Shown: one piece after another, positions 16,103-25,631 of the stretch
Layout: every line of letters begins with the position of its first letter
Numbering within the stretch: position 1 is the stretch's first letter
DNA from: JBOHRE01 sp050732635
GTDB lineage: Bacteria; Gemmatimonadota; Gemmatimonadetes; Longimicrobiales; RSA9
NCBI GenBank assembly: GCA_050732635.1
Contig: JBOHRE010000008.1
Span: forward strand, 1-58,255
Length of the DNA: 58,255 nt
Direction: 5' to 3'
Position numbers and translations under genes: made by a program
Notes under the pieces: generated by a model
Told to the model about the DNA's origin: nothing
Seen by the model: only the letters and a program-made list of their open reading frames with translations
Database searches by the model: none

Positions 16103-17050
16103 GTGAGACAGAATGGGCCCGACCGCCGGGTGCTGGGCGGGATCCTGTTACTACTGGCGATCGTGTTTGTCGCGCTCGTCATCTTCTTCCTGCCGGAAAT
16201 CCAGCGCAAGGCCGAGCGACCCTACACGCTGGTCGCCGTCCTTCCCGAGACGGACCGGCTGCGGCAGGGGGCACCCGTGCTCCTGGCGGGCAAGGAAGTG
16301 GGCCGTGTCATTGATATCGTGCTGCTGCCCACCTCCGCGGACACGAGTGCGGTGGTCGGCGCCGTCTTCGAGGTCGCCGGCGAGGCACGACCATTCATTC
16401 GACGCGACTCCGAGCTGCACGTCACTGCGCCCAACCCGCTCGGCGCCCCGGTTCTACTGATCATGCCGGGCAGCCCGCAGGCGCCGGTTGTCGAGCCGGG
16501 CGACACGTTGCGGCCGCCACCCTCGGACCTGGAGGCGGTGCTGGTCGCCGCGCGCGATCTGTTCGCCACTCTCGATACCGCCCTGGGCGACGCCGCGCTG
16601 CTGGGCTCACGCGTGCGTGAACGCTCCGCCGCGATCCGGCGCGCCCGCCAGTCGACCGAGGCCGCCCGCAGCGAGTACGAGGAGTTGGATGCCGCGATTC
16701 GCGGCAGCGCCCTCGCCTCGCTCGGCGACGATGCTGGTGCGCGCGCGTCGCTCGACCGCCTGCGCGCGAACACCGACACGCTCGTCAGCGCCGCGCGCGA
16801 GCGCTCCGCTCGAATCCGCCAGCTGCTGGCCGACACCACTGCGCTGGCGCCGCGCCAACGGTTGGCAGGACGGTTCCGCACCTTGGCCGTCGAGCTCGAG
16901 CGCCTCGACACGCTGCTGTCCGAGCCGAGCGGCAGTTGGAGCCGCCTCGCTGCCGACAGCGCGCTGGCCGTGGCGCTCGCCGGTCTGCGGGCGCAGCTCG
17001 ACTCGCTGATCATCGAGGCGCGTCGCAACCCGATCCGATACGTGTTCTGA
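16103..17050 (+). CDS. Second MCE-domain (MlaD-like) protein
   Basis: A 315-residue protein with one N-terminal membrane helix (ILLLLAIVFVALVIFFLP, about residues 12-30) and an MCE domain (about 38-120; APVLLAGKEVGRVIDI). A long region of helices rich in Arg, Ala and Ser follows. It ends RRNPIRYVF, echoing the end of the MlaD copy on the other strand. I placed the start at GTG 16,103, which immediately precedes the membrane helix; upstream in-frame codons lie inside mqnA on the opposite strand. It probably acts with the mlaEFD transporter as an alternative or partner lipid-binding subunit, which is inference from family and position. Confidence 0.85.
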   Translation: MRQNGPDRRVLGGILLLLAIVFVALVIFFLPEIQRKAERPYTLVAVLPETDRLRQGAPVLLAGKEVGRVIDIVLLPTSADTSAVVGAVFEVAGEARPFIRRDSELHVTAPNPLGAPVLLIMPGSPQAPVVEPGDTLRPPPSDLEAVLVAARDLFATLDTALGDAALLGSRVRERSAAIRRARQSTEAARSEYEELDAAIRGSALASLGDDAGARASLDRLRANTDTLVSAARERSARIRQLLADTTALAPRQRLAGRFRTLAVELERLDTLLSEPSGSWSRLAADSALAVALAGLRAQLDSLIIEARRNPIRYVF

Positions 17051-17085
17051 CGCCGAAGAATCTGTGATCGCGCCGCGGCGCGGCG

Positions 17086-17421
17086 TTACCGCGTCGCGTC
17101 GATCGTGAACACGACCGGCTCGGTGACGCCGTCGCCGGAAAGAGTGGTCTCGACCGTGATGCGACGCACCGCGTGACGCGGATCATCGAGTATGACCTCG
17201 ATGTCGAGGTGCTGACTCTTGGATTCGATGCGAGTGCGGACGCGCGGGCCGGGCGGCTCGAAGTCGGCAGCCGGATTGCGGATCAGCGTCTTCGTCGATT
17301 GCCGGCCGCTTTCCAGATTCCGGGTCACTTTGATCTGCCTCAACCAGTCCGGTTGATAGCTCACCGCATAACCGTGTCCTCGCTGATCGGTCCCTCTGCT
17401 GTCACGATTGTGACGCGCCAT
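17086..17421 (-). CDS. Small conserved protein of unknown function
   Basis: A 111-residue protein, basic and polar at the N-terminus (MARHNRDSRGTDQRGHG). A segment YQPDWLRQIKVTRNLESGRQSTKTL is followed by alternating beta-like strands (RVRTRIESKSQHLDIEVILD, VRRITVETTL, PVVFTIDA). There is no signal peptide or membrane segment. I do not recognise the family. The start is set at the ATG where composition changes from GC-rich low-complexity codons to a normal protein; earlier in-frame codons look non-coding. It is divergent from rho, with the rho promoter between them. Confidence 0.65.
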   Translation of the reverse strand: MARHNRDSRGTDQRGHGYAVSYQPDWLRQIKVTRNLESGRQSTKTLIRNPAADFEPPGPRVRTRIESKSQHLDIEVILDDPRHAVRRITVETTLSGDGVTEPVVFTIDATR

Positions 17422-17606
17422 CGAGCCTCTGCCGAGCGTGGTGGAACGAGGGCTCGAATCTTCCCACGCTGCCGGAACACTGTCAACCGGTTTCGGCTTC
17501 GTCCCGGGCCGGCCTTCGGCTCCCCCGAGGGCGCTCCCGCCGGAGCGTTGCGACCGCGCCGGGCCGCGGCGGCCCGGCCGGCCGGCCGGCCGGCGGAATG
17601 GCGCTC

Positions 17607-17636
17607 TTGACCGCCTGGCAAGGCTGGTGCTACACT
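17607..17636 (+). promoter_or_regulatory. Sigma-70-type promoter for rho
   Basis: TTGACC (17,607-17,612; 5 of 6 to consensus) is followed by 18 bases and TACACT (17,631-17,636; 4 of 6). Transcription would begin near 17,643, followed by AT-richer sequence. It points into rho and is the best-looking promoter in the window. Confidence 0.65.
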
Positions 17637-17798
17637 TTTTGCGATTCACCGACAGCAACCTACCAATGATCCTGGAGGCGCCAGTCAGTCGCGCCGGTCA
17701 CACCCCGTACACTCTCTAGTCGCCTCAGATCAGCATCACGGGCCGGCACGGTCGCGTCGGCTACGCCGAACAGGAACGCCACCTCATACATCATTCGT

Positions 17799-17802
17799 GG
17801 AG
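17799..17802 (+). promoter_or_regulatory. Ribosome-binding site deciding the rho start
   Basis: GGAG is followed by 6 bases and GTG at 17,809, favouring that start over the GTG at 17,797, which overlaps the site. Confidence 0.6.
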
Positions 17803-17808
17803 TGCCCC

Positions 17809-19059
17809 GTGGACATCGCGGAACTGAAGAGCAAGTCCATCGCCGAGCTGCATGAGATGGCGGAGGACCTGAACATCTCGAACTATTCCGGCCTGCGAAA
17901 GCAGGACCTCATCTTCCGGATCGAACAGAACCTCCTGGACAGCGATGTCGTGCTGCGCGGCGAGGGCGTGCTGGAGATCCTGCCGGAGGGTTATGGCTTC
18001 CTGCGCTCACAGGACTGGAACTACCTGTACGGTCCCGACGACATCTACGTCAGCCCGTCACAGATCAAGCGCTTCGACCTGCGCACTGGCGATACGGTCA
18101 TGGGCCAGGTGCGGCCGCCGAAGGACGGTGAACGCTATCTCGCCCTGCTGAAAGTCGAGTCGGTCAATGGCGACGAACCGGAGAAGGCAAAACACCGGAT
18201 CGCGTTCGACAACCTGCGACCCCGCTATCCGGAAGCGCGCATCCGCCTGGAGGGCGAGACCGGCGACCTCTCCATGCGGCTCATGGATCTGGTCTCACCG
18301 CTCGGCAAGGGGCAGCGCGGTCTGATCGTGTCGCCGCCCAAGGCCGGTAAGACGACGGTCCTGCAGAAGATCGCCAATGCGACGCTCGAGAATCACCCCG
18401 AGGTCCACCTCATCGTGCTGCTGATCGACGAGCGGCCCGAGGAGGTCACCGACATGGAAGAGCACGTCGACGCCGAGGTGATCTCGTCCACATTCGATGA
18501 GCCCGCGGACCGGCACACCCAGGTCGCGGAGATGGTGATCGAAAAGGCGAAGCGGCTGGTCGAGCACGGCCGTGACGTCGTGATCCTGCTGGATTCGATC
18601 ACGCGCCTCGCACGGGCTTACAACGTCACCGTACCGCACTCGGGCAAGATCCTGTCCGGCGGCGTCGACGCGCACGCACTGCACAAGCCGAAGCGCTTTT
18701 TCGGCGCCGCCCGCAACATCGACCAGGGCGGCTCACTGACGATCATCGCAACGGCGCTGATCGAGACCGGCTCGCGCATGGACGAGGTCATCTTCGAGGA
18801 GTTCAAGGGCACCGGCAATGCCGAGGTCGTGCTCGATCGGCACATCGCCGACAAGCGCATCTTCCCGGCGATCGACATCAACCGCTCGGGCACTCGTAAG
18901 GAAGAGCTGCTGCTGGATGAAAGCGAGCTGAACCGCGTCTACCTGCTGCGCAACTTCCTGAGCGACATGCCGCCCGCAGAAGCGCTCGAATTCCTGCTCG
19001 ATCGCATGCGTCGCACGAAGACGAACAAGGAGTTCCTGGACAGCATGGCGAAGGGCTGA
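17809..19059 (+). CDS. rho: Transcription termination factor Rho
   Basis: A 416-residue hexameric RNA helicase that ends transcription at untranslated C-rich RNA. The N-terminal helix bundle (VDIAELKSKSIAELHEMAEDL, listed here as its two halves) precedes the cold-shock-like RNA-binding domain (GEGVLEILPEGYGFLRS...YVSPSQIKRFDLRTGD). The ATPase core has Walker A SPPKAGKTTVLQ, Walker B VVILLDSITRLARAYN, the Q/R loops, and VPHSGKILSGGVDAHAL. IFEEFKGTGN and the C-terminal EFLLDRMRRTKTN are also typical. There is no large N-terminal insertion. I chose GTG 17,809 from the GGAG site. It converges on a small gene 3 bases downstream. Confidence 0.98.
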   Translation: MDIAELKSKSIAELHEMAEDLNISNYSGLRKQDLIFRIEQNLLDSDVVLRGEGVLEILPEGYGFLRSQDWNYLYGPDDIYVSPSQIKRFDLRTGDTVMGQVRPPKDGERYLALLKVESVNGDEPEKAKHRIAFDNLRPRYPEARIRLEGETGDLSMRLMDLVSPLGKGQRGLIVSPPKAGKTTVLQKIANATLENHPEVHLIVLLIDERPEEVTDMEEHVDAEVISSTFDEPADRHTQVAEMVIEKAKRLVEHGRDVVILLDSITRLARAYNVTVPHSGKILSGGVDAHALHKPKRFFGAARNIDQGGSLTIIATALIETGSRMDEVIFEEFKGTGNAEVVLDRHIADKRIFPAIDINRSGTRKEELLLDESELNRVYLLRNFLSDMPPAEALEFLLDRMRRTKTNKEFLDSMAKG

Positions 19060-19062
19060 TCG

Positions 19063-19530
19063 TCAACCGAGTCGGCGATCGATCAGCAACTCGATGGTAG
19101 CCCGCTGCGGCGGCGTCGGCTCGCGCGGCGTGAGTAGAGACAGCGCGGCCGTGCCCGGCTCGCCCGGCAGAAAGAGCAGCAGATCGGACGGCACCGCGGG
19201 CGCGGCGCCGCCCTGGCTCAGGATCTCGGCGGCGGTCGTCGCCTGCGCCCGACCCGTCGCATCGATGCGGTAAACGCTGCCGGCGCCGAGCGACTCCGCC
19301 AGCAGCAGGCCGAAGCGAAGCCATTCCTGCAGCGGCTCGCCCGCCTCGTCTGCCACGGCCGGCACGAGCACGTCCTCATAGTGTCGGATCGCACGCTGAA
19401 ACGCATCCGGCCGGCTCTCCTTCAACCCGCGCAGCGCGGCCCGGTACGCCTCACGCGGGTCCTGGGCCGTGTGCGTGGTTAGCACCGTCTCCAGGTGGGT
19501 GGCCGCCCGGTTGTGTTTTTCCGTGTCCAT
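19063..19530 (-). CDS. Conserved protein of unknown function
   Basis: A 155-residue, mostly helical, soluble protein (EAYRAALRGLKESRPDAFQRAIRHYEDVLVPAV in its first half; DLLLFLPGEPGTAALSLLTPREPTPPQRATIELLID at the end). No signal peptide, metal motif or catalytic signature is evident, and I do not recognise the family. It is tail-to-tail with rho (3-base gap) and divergent from the phosphoribosyltransferase, so it is probably transcribed alone. Confidence 0.7.
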   Translation of the reverse strand: MDTEKHNRAATHLETVLTTHTAQDPREAYRAALRGLKESRPDAFQRAIRHYEDVLVPAVADEAGEPLQEWLRFGLLLAESLGAGSVYRIDATGRAQATTAAEILSQGGAAPAVPSDLLLFLPGEPGTAALSLLTPREPTPPQRATIELLIDRRLG

Positions 19531-19652
19531 TGCCGTGGCAGGATGCCGCTGCTCGCCGTGTGGGTCAAGCGATCGGCTTCCGCGGCGAGCGCGCCCGCGC
19601 TATTTTTCGGCCGCGCAGTCCTGAAGCGTCCCAGCTTCCCGGGGGTACCAGC

Positions 19653-20201
19653 ATGAGCGCATTCCAGCGACCTTCGACACGCCCCTACGGAGTCGCCGGC
19701 ATCGACACAGGCGTGCTCGAGCTCGGCTGGGAGATGTTCGGCGAGTTGTGCCGGGCACTCGCCGTCAAAGTCTCGCGCAGCGGCTTCCAGCCGGATCTCG
19801 TTCTGGGCATCGCGAAGGCGGGTGTCATTCCGGGCGCCGTCGTCGCATCCATGCTGCGCTGCGACTTCTTCTCCATGAAGATCAGCCGCCGTGCCGGCTA
19901 CGAGCGCGTTCGGGAAAAGCCGAAGATCCTCTCCGCCGCACCGCGGCAGGCCAGCGGCAAGAGCGTGCTGATCGTCGATGAGATCTGCACCACCGGCGAG
20001 ACGCTGCGCATCGCGCTCAATGCCGCCCGCAATGTGGGGCCGGAGGAGATTCGCACGGCTACCAGCTTCGTGCGCATAAGCGGCTTCAAGCCCGACTTCT
20101 ACGCGCTCGAGACCGACGATCGCATCATCTTCCCGTGGGACCGCCAGATCGTCGGCGAGGCGGGCGAGCTGATCGACAACCCGCTGTATACGGAGATCTG
20201 A
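19653..20201 (+). CDS. Phosphoribosyltransferase-family protein
   Basis: A 182-residue type I phosphoribosyltransferase fold. The PRPP-binding loop VLIVDEICTTGETL (about residues 103-116) has the two acidic residues and the TTGET turn of the family, and DLVLGIAKAGVIPGAVVASML is the earlier PPi-loop segment. The family includes purine and xanthine salvage enzymes; the base substrate cannot be read. FPWDRQ near the C-terminus is as in hypoxanthine/guanine- and xanthine-type members. The ATG at 19,653 follows a G-rich ribosome-binding site. A short GGTTGRT array lies 10 bases after its stop. Confidence 0.88.
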   Translation: MSAFQRPSTRPYGVAGIDTGVLELGWEMFGELCRALAVKVSRSGFQPDLVLGIAKAGVIPGAVVASMLRCDFFSMKISRRAGYERVREKPKILSAAPRQASGKSVLIVDEICTTGETLRIALNAARNVGPEEIRTATSFVRISGFKPDFYALETDDRIIFPWDRQIVGEAGELIDNPLYTEI

Positions 20202-20210
20202 ACGGCGTTT

Positions 20211-20234
20211 GGTGGTTGATGGTTGGTGGTTGCC
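20211..20234. repeat. Solo heptamer array (GGTTGRT type)
   Basis: GGT is followed by GGTTGAT, GGTTGGT and GGTTGCC: about three units of the same 7-base repeat that flanks the four-helix-bundle gene at 56 kb. No protein gene or inverted partner accompanies it here. It lies between the phosphoribosyltransferase stop and the lipoprotein start, overlapping the likely leader of the latter. Confidence 0.75.
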
Positions 20235-20253
20235 TTCCGCGCGGCAGCGGATC

Positions 20254-20940
20254 ATGACGCGACACGGAAGGACCGCTCCAGCCTCGATACTTCTCCTCAC
20301 AGCAGTCACTCTTGCCGCCTGCGGCGACCGCGAGGCGGCGCCTCCGGCCGCTCGCGACGACCCGCCGCATCCAGCCGACACCGCCGCGGCGGCGCCTGGC
20401 GCCTCGCCCGCTGACACGGCGACGACCGCGGCGCGGCCGGCTGTGAGGACGGACACCCTCTGGCTGGAAGGCATGCCGGAAGTCATCGAGGCCCGGCTCT
20501 ACCGGCCCGAATGGCCCGAGCCGATCCGCTTCAGCACCTACGTACCACCGGACATCATCGCCGAGCCGGGCAGTTCGGGCGCGGAGCACGCCGTTCGCTT
20601 CATCGCGAACTTCGCCGGGCGCCGGAATGACGACGCAGTGCTCGCGCTGTTCGTCCATCCCGCGAGCACGAGCGAGGCGGAGGCGCGAGCGCTGGCCCGC
20701 AGCGTGGCCGAGAGCCGCGGGCTGCGTGAGCACGACGCGGACGCCGCCCCGCGCTTCGACTGGTCGATCGTGGAATACGGTTTCCGGGACTGCGACGACA
20801 CCGGCTGCCTGGTGGGAACCGTCGCGGTTGGCCGTCACGGCACGCGGCCATTCCAGGTGCTGGTGCAGTACCCGCAGGAATACGCCGACGGCTTCAGCCC
20901 GCGCGCCGACTACATTATCGAGGAGCTGCGGTGGTATTAG
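20254..20940 (+). CDS. Predicted lipoprotein of unknown function
   Basis: A 228-residue protein with a lipoprotein signal: basic start, hydrophobic stretch, and lipobox LAAC (lipidated Cys near residue 23). A Pro/Ala/Asp-rich linker (about 28-65) follows. The globular part (about 70-228) contains LWLEGMPEVIEARLYRPEWPEPIRFSTYVPP early and YIIEELRW at the end, with a CDDTGC pair that may form a disulfide. It should be anchored in the envelope and face the periplasm. I do not recognise the family. ATG 20,254 is chosen because it directly precedes the signal; upstream in-frame codons lie in the heptamer repeat. Confidence 0.75.
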   Translation: MTRHGRTAPASILLLTAVTLAACGDREAAPPAARDDPPHPADTAAAAPGASPADTATTAARPAVRTDTLWLEGMPEVIEARLYRPEWPEPIRFSTYVPPDIIAEPGSSGAEHAVRFIANFAGRRNDDAVLALFVHPASTSEAEARALARSVAESRGLREHDADAAPRFDWSIVEYGFRDCDDTGCLVGTVAVGRHGTRPFQVLVQYPQEYADGFSPRADYIIEELRWY

Positions 20941-21146
20941 GGGTCCAGGCGCGGCGGGCTGGGGCAGCGTTTCGGCGTTAGGCGAGCAGGGGTCCAGGCG
21001 GGCGGGCTAGGGCGGCGTTTCGGCGTTAGGCGAGCAGGGGGTCCGCGCGGGCGGCTGGGGCGGGCGCTTGGGCGTTGGGCGACCTAGAGCCGCCCCTACG
21101 GCCTAACGCGCGGCCGCCGCCCCGACCGATCCGCCCGGACCCCTAC
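20941..21146. repeat. G-rich triplicated repeat with an inverted copy
   Basis: Three direct copies of a 48-49-base unit (20,941-20,989; 20,990-21,037; 21,038-21,085) share GGGGTCC...GGCGGGCT-GGGC...GGCGTTAGGCGA. The first two are nearly identical and the third is diverged. A diverged copy follows in the opposite orientation up to the gyrB stop (GCCTAACGC and GGACCCC on the plus strand). The array fills the gap between two converging genes. The G runs in unit 2 (GGGG, GGG, GGG, GGG, loops of 7, 1 and 3) fit a G-quadruplex motif. Confidence 0.8.
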
Positions 21147-23126
<1,980 letters not shown>

Positions 23127-23162
23127 TCAGGGGGGTGCGAAACGCTGGCAGCGAATACCCCG

Positions 23163-23501
23163 TCAGCTGCCGGAAGTGCCGGTCTGACGCCCATTTTCCT
23201 CATCCATGACGAAGTGGATCCGATCGATCTTGCCGAAGCTGCGGCCGGCATTGAGGCGGCGCAGGATCTCGTGCTCCATCAGCTTCAGCTCCATGAGCCA
23301 CGGACTGGACCGCACGGCGACGATCAGCACACCGGAGGAGACCGTGACGGGCCGCGTGACTTCGGCAATGCGCGCGCCGACCCGTCGGTTCCAGTCCGGA
23401 ATGGCGCCGGCCTCGTCCACGCGCTCGGCGAGTCCGGCACGGCGCAGGTAGGCCGCAACCGCTTCGCCGATGCGCATTGGCTCGGGTCGCCGCTCGGTCA
23501 A
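23163..23501 (-). CDS. dciA: DciA-like helicase-loading protein (DUF721)
   Basis: A 112-residue DUF721 protein. The core WNRRVGARIAEVTRPVTVSSGVLIVAVRSSPWLMELKLM, given here for recognition as WNRRVGARIAEVTRP and SSPWLMELKLM, matches the DciA KH-like fold, which loads the replicative helicase in bacteria lacking DnaC/DnaI. The start is ambiguous: TTG 23,501 overlaps the recF stop (TTGA), while an ATG eight codons later begins MRIGEAVAAYLRR. It sits between recF and gyrB, a replication-linked context that supports the call. Confidence 0.88.
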   Translation of the reverse strand: MTERRPEPMRIGEAVAAYLRRAGLAERVDEAGAIPDWNRRVGARIAEVTRPVTVSSGVLIVAVRSSPWLMELKLMEHEILRRLNAGRSFGKIDRIHFVMDEENGRQTGTSGS

Positions 23502-24643
23502 GAGAGCACACTGCCGTTCTCGATGCGCCAGTGCGGCAGCGTCCCGCGCCTGACCTCGAGATCGGAGGCCTTCGGCGCCGTCAGTACGACCTGACCGCGC
23601 TCGTGGGTCTCGAGCAGCTCGAGGATGCGGGCGCAGCGGCCCGGATCGAGCTCGGCGAAGACGTCATCGAGCAGCACGATCGGCTCGCGGCCGCGTGCGT
23701 CCCGTACCGTATCGGCTTCCACCATGCGCAGCGCCAGCGCGGCGGTGCGCTGCTGGCCGCCCGAGCCGAAGCGACGTACGTCGATCGCGCCGCCGGGCGA
23801 CTCGAGATCGAATGCAAGGTCGTCGCGATGCGGGCCGACCAGCGTGGTACCCCGCTCGCGCTCGCGCCCGGCGCTGCGCTCCAGCTCGACACGCAGGACG
23901 GCCGCAGTCGCGCTCACGTCCGTCGCCGCCGGTTCGCCGGGCAGCGCACTCGGCTCATAGCGCATCAATGTGGCGGCGCCTGCGCCGATCTCGCGGGCTC
24001 GGCCGGCAAAGGCGACGGCGACCGTACCGACCCAGCTCGCACGCGCCACCACGACGCGGGCGCCGGCCTCGACGAGCAGCTCATCCCAGGCGTGGACCAG
24101 ATCCGGCCGCGCGCCCTGACGCAGCAGCGCGTTGCGCTGGCGCAGCGCGTGGCGAAAGCGCTGCAGCGCGGCCAGGTAGCCGGAAGCATTGAGCGAGAGC
24201 ACGATGTCGAGAAAGCGACGTCGCTCGGCGGGCGCGCCCGCGATGATCGTGACGTCCGAGGGCGAGAAGACAACGGCGCACAGCTCTCCGAGCGCGTCGG
24301 CGAGACGTTCCGGCTCGACGCCGTCACGCATGACCTTCTTGCGACGTCCGCGCCGCTCGTATCCGGCGGCCAGAGTCCGCGCCGGCGCCCCACCCGCGCT
24401 GTCGAGCTCGGCGCGCACATGGAAGGCCTCGGCACCGAAGCGGACGAGCTGCTCATCGGGCGCGCCGCGCAGCGAGCGAAAAATCTCGAGATAATAGAGA
24501 GCTTCGAGAAGGTTGGTCTTGCCGGCTCCGTTCTCGCCGACGATGGCGACGCCCTCGGATGGCAGCTCGAGATCGAGCTCCGCGAAGTTCCGGAAGTCGC
24601 GCAGGCGCAACCGTTTGCATACCGACCTCGGCGGGGGAGCCAT
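23498..24643 (-). CDS. recF: DNA repair protein RecF
   Basis: A 381-residue SMC-like ATPase that acts with RecO/RecR to load RecA at gaps. Walker A GENGAGKTNLLEAL is at about residues 36-49, after LRLRDFRNF. Further family markers are VVFSPSDVTIIAGAPAERRRFLD, GPHRDDL, the signature FGSGGQQRTAALALRMVE, and Walker B IVLLDDVFAELDPGR. I chose the ATG at 24,643 because the typical RecF start follows within a few residues. The stop overlaps the dciA start. dnaA and dnaN are not adjacent, so this is a recF-gyrB block separated from them. Confidence 0.96.
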   Translation of the reverse strand: MAPPPRSVCKRLRLRDFRNFAELDLELPSEGVAIVGENGAGKTNLLEALYYLEIFRSLRGAPDEQLVRFGAEAFHVRAELDSAGGAPARTLAAGYERRGRRKKVMRDGVEPERLADALGELCAVVFSPSDVTIIAGAPAERRRFLDIVLSLNASGYLAALQRFRHALRQRNALLRQGARPDLVHAWDELLVEAGARVVVARASWVGTVAVAFAGRAREIGAGAATLMRYEPSALPGEPAATDVSATAAVLRVELERSAGRERERGTTLVGPHRDDLAFDLESPGGAIDVRRFGSGGQQRTAALALRMVEADTVRDARGREPIVLLDDVFAELDPGRCARILELLETHERGQVVLTAPKASDLEVRRGTLPHWRIENGSVLS

Positions 24644-24787
24644 CGCTTTGATAAAGATAGCCGGCGTCGCGGTTGCTGGCAACGCGCGCGGGCGCACACG
24701 CGCGCGCGTGTCAGGGAGCCCCGCCAGCGACACCGCCCGGCGCCGGGCGGCGGTCCACGACGCCCGGCCCCCGTCGACGCCCGCCCG

Positions 24788-25576
24788 TCAGCCGCCGCGG
24801 AACTTCGCCGGCCGCTTCTCGAGGAAGGCCTGCATACCCTCGCGCATATCATCGGTGGCCGCGAGCAGGCCGAAGAGGTTGGACTCCAGCACGAGCGCGT
24901 CCTCGGTGCCGGTATCGTAGCTGCGATCGACGGCCTCCAGCGCCAGGCGCAGCGCCACCGGCGCATTGCCCAGGATCGTGCCGAGCAACTCCGCTGCCGC
25001 GCGCTGCAGCTCCGCCTGTGGCACCACGCGGTTGACCAGACCGATGCGGTGCGCCTCGGTGGCATCGATCATCTCACCGGACAGGATCAGCTCGAGCGCG
25101 CGCCCGCGGCCCACGAGCCGCGGCAGACGCACGGTGCCGCCATACCCGGGGATGATGCCGAGCTTCACCTCCGGCAGGCCGAGGCGCGCAGTGTCGGCGG
25201 CAAGCCGGAGGTGGCAGGCCAGGGCCAGCTCCAGGCCGCCACCGAGCGCGTAGCCGTTGATGGCGGCGACCACGGGCTTACCGCAGCGCTCGAGGAAGCG
25301 GAACGCATCCTGTCCTCTGCGTGACGTATCGATCCCAGCGATCGGGCCCATGCCAGCGAGCTCGGCGATGTCGGCGCCGGCGACGAAGGCCTTCGAGCCG
25401 GCGCCGGTGAGGATGATCCCGCCGACGTCGCCGGCCGCGGCCAGGGAGCGAAACGCGTCGTGCAGCTCGACGATCACCGCGTCGTTCAACGCGTTGAGCT
25501 TGTCGGGACGGGAGACGGTCAGCGTGGCGATGCGCTCGCTGCGCTCGATCACCAGATGCTCGTACGTGACTGTCAT
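24788..25576 (-). CDS. Enoyl-CoA hydratase/isomerase (crotonase family)
   Basis: A 262-residue crotonase-fold enzyme. The oxyanion-hole segment is SKAFVAGADIAELAGM. The two catalytic glutamates are conserved: GGGLELALACHLR (first) and LGLPEVKLGIIPGYGGTVRLPRLVG, read as LGLPEVKLGIIPGYGG (second). It ends AFLEKRPAKFRGG, common in short-chain enoyl-CoA hydratases. It would hydrate trans-2-enoyl-CoA in fatty acid degradation or a related pathway. The thiolase and 3-hydroxyacyl-CoA dehydrogenase at 34-38 kb could supply neighbouring steps, though they are not in the same operon. Confidence 0.94.
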   Translation of the reverse strand: MTVTYEHLVIERSERIATLTVSRPDKLNALNDAVIVELHDAFRSLAAAGDVGGIILTGAGSKAFVAGADIAELAGMGPIAGIDTSRRGQDAFRFLERCGKPVVAAINGYALGGGLELALACHLRLAADTARLGLPEVKLGIIPGYGGTVRLPRLVGRGRALELILSGEMIDATEAHRIGLVNRVVPQAELQRAAAELLGTILGNAPVALRLALEAVDRSYDTGTEDALVLESNLFGLLAATDDMREGMQAFLEKRPAKFRGG

Positions 25577-25631
25577 TGCGGCCGGTGAAATGGGTGAGGA
25601 ACGCGAATGTAGCCGCGTCGCTCGGCTGCCG

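Larger units (their letters stand above)
17422..17808. other. Intergenic region and rho leader
   Basis: No convincing gene is present. The left half contains a CCGG-repeated palindromic run at 17,574-17,593, five consecutive CCGG units. Next come the rho promoter and a leader of about 165 bases. The leader is C-rich and G-poor around 17,690-17,745, as expected of a Rho-loading (rut-like) site. It also contains a 17-codon ORF (17,666-17,719, MILEAPVSRAGHTPYTL) with no clear ribosome-binding site. E. coli rho is autoregulated in its leader; a similar arrangement here is inference. Confidence 0.5.

Noticed and set aside
23477..25324. A 615-codon plus-strand frame opposite recF and the enoyl-CoA hydratase
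   Set aside because: It is antisense to two clear enzymes, with composition typical of a shadow and no ribosome-binding site.
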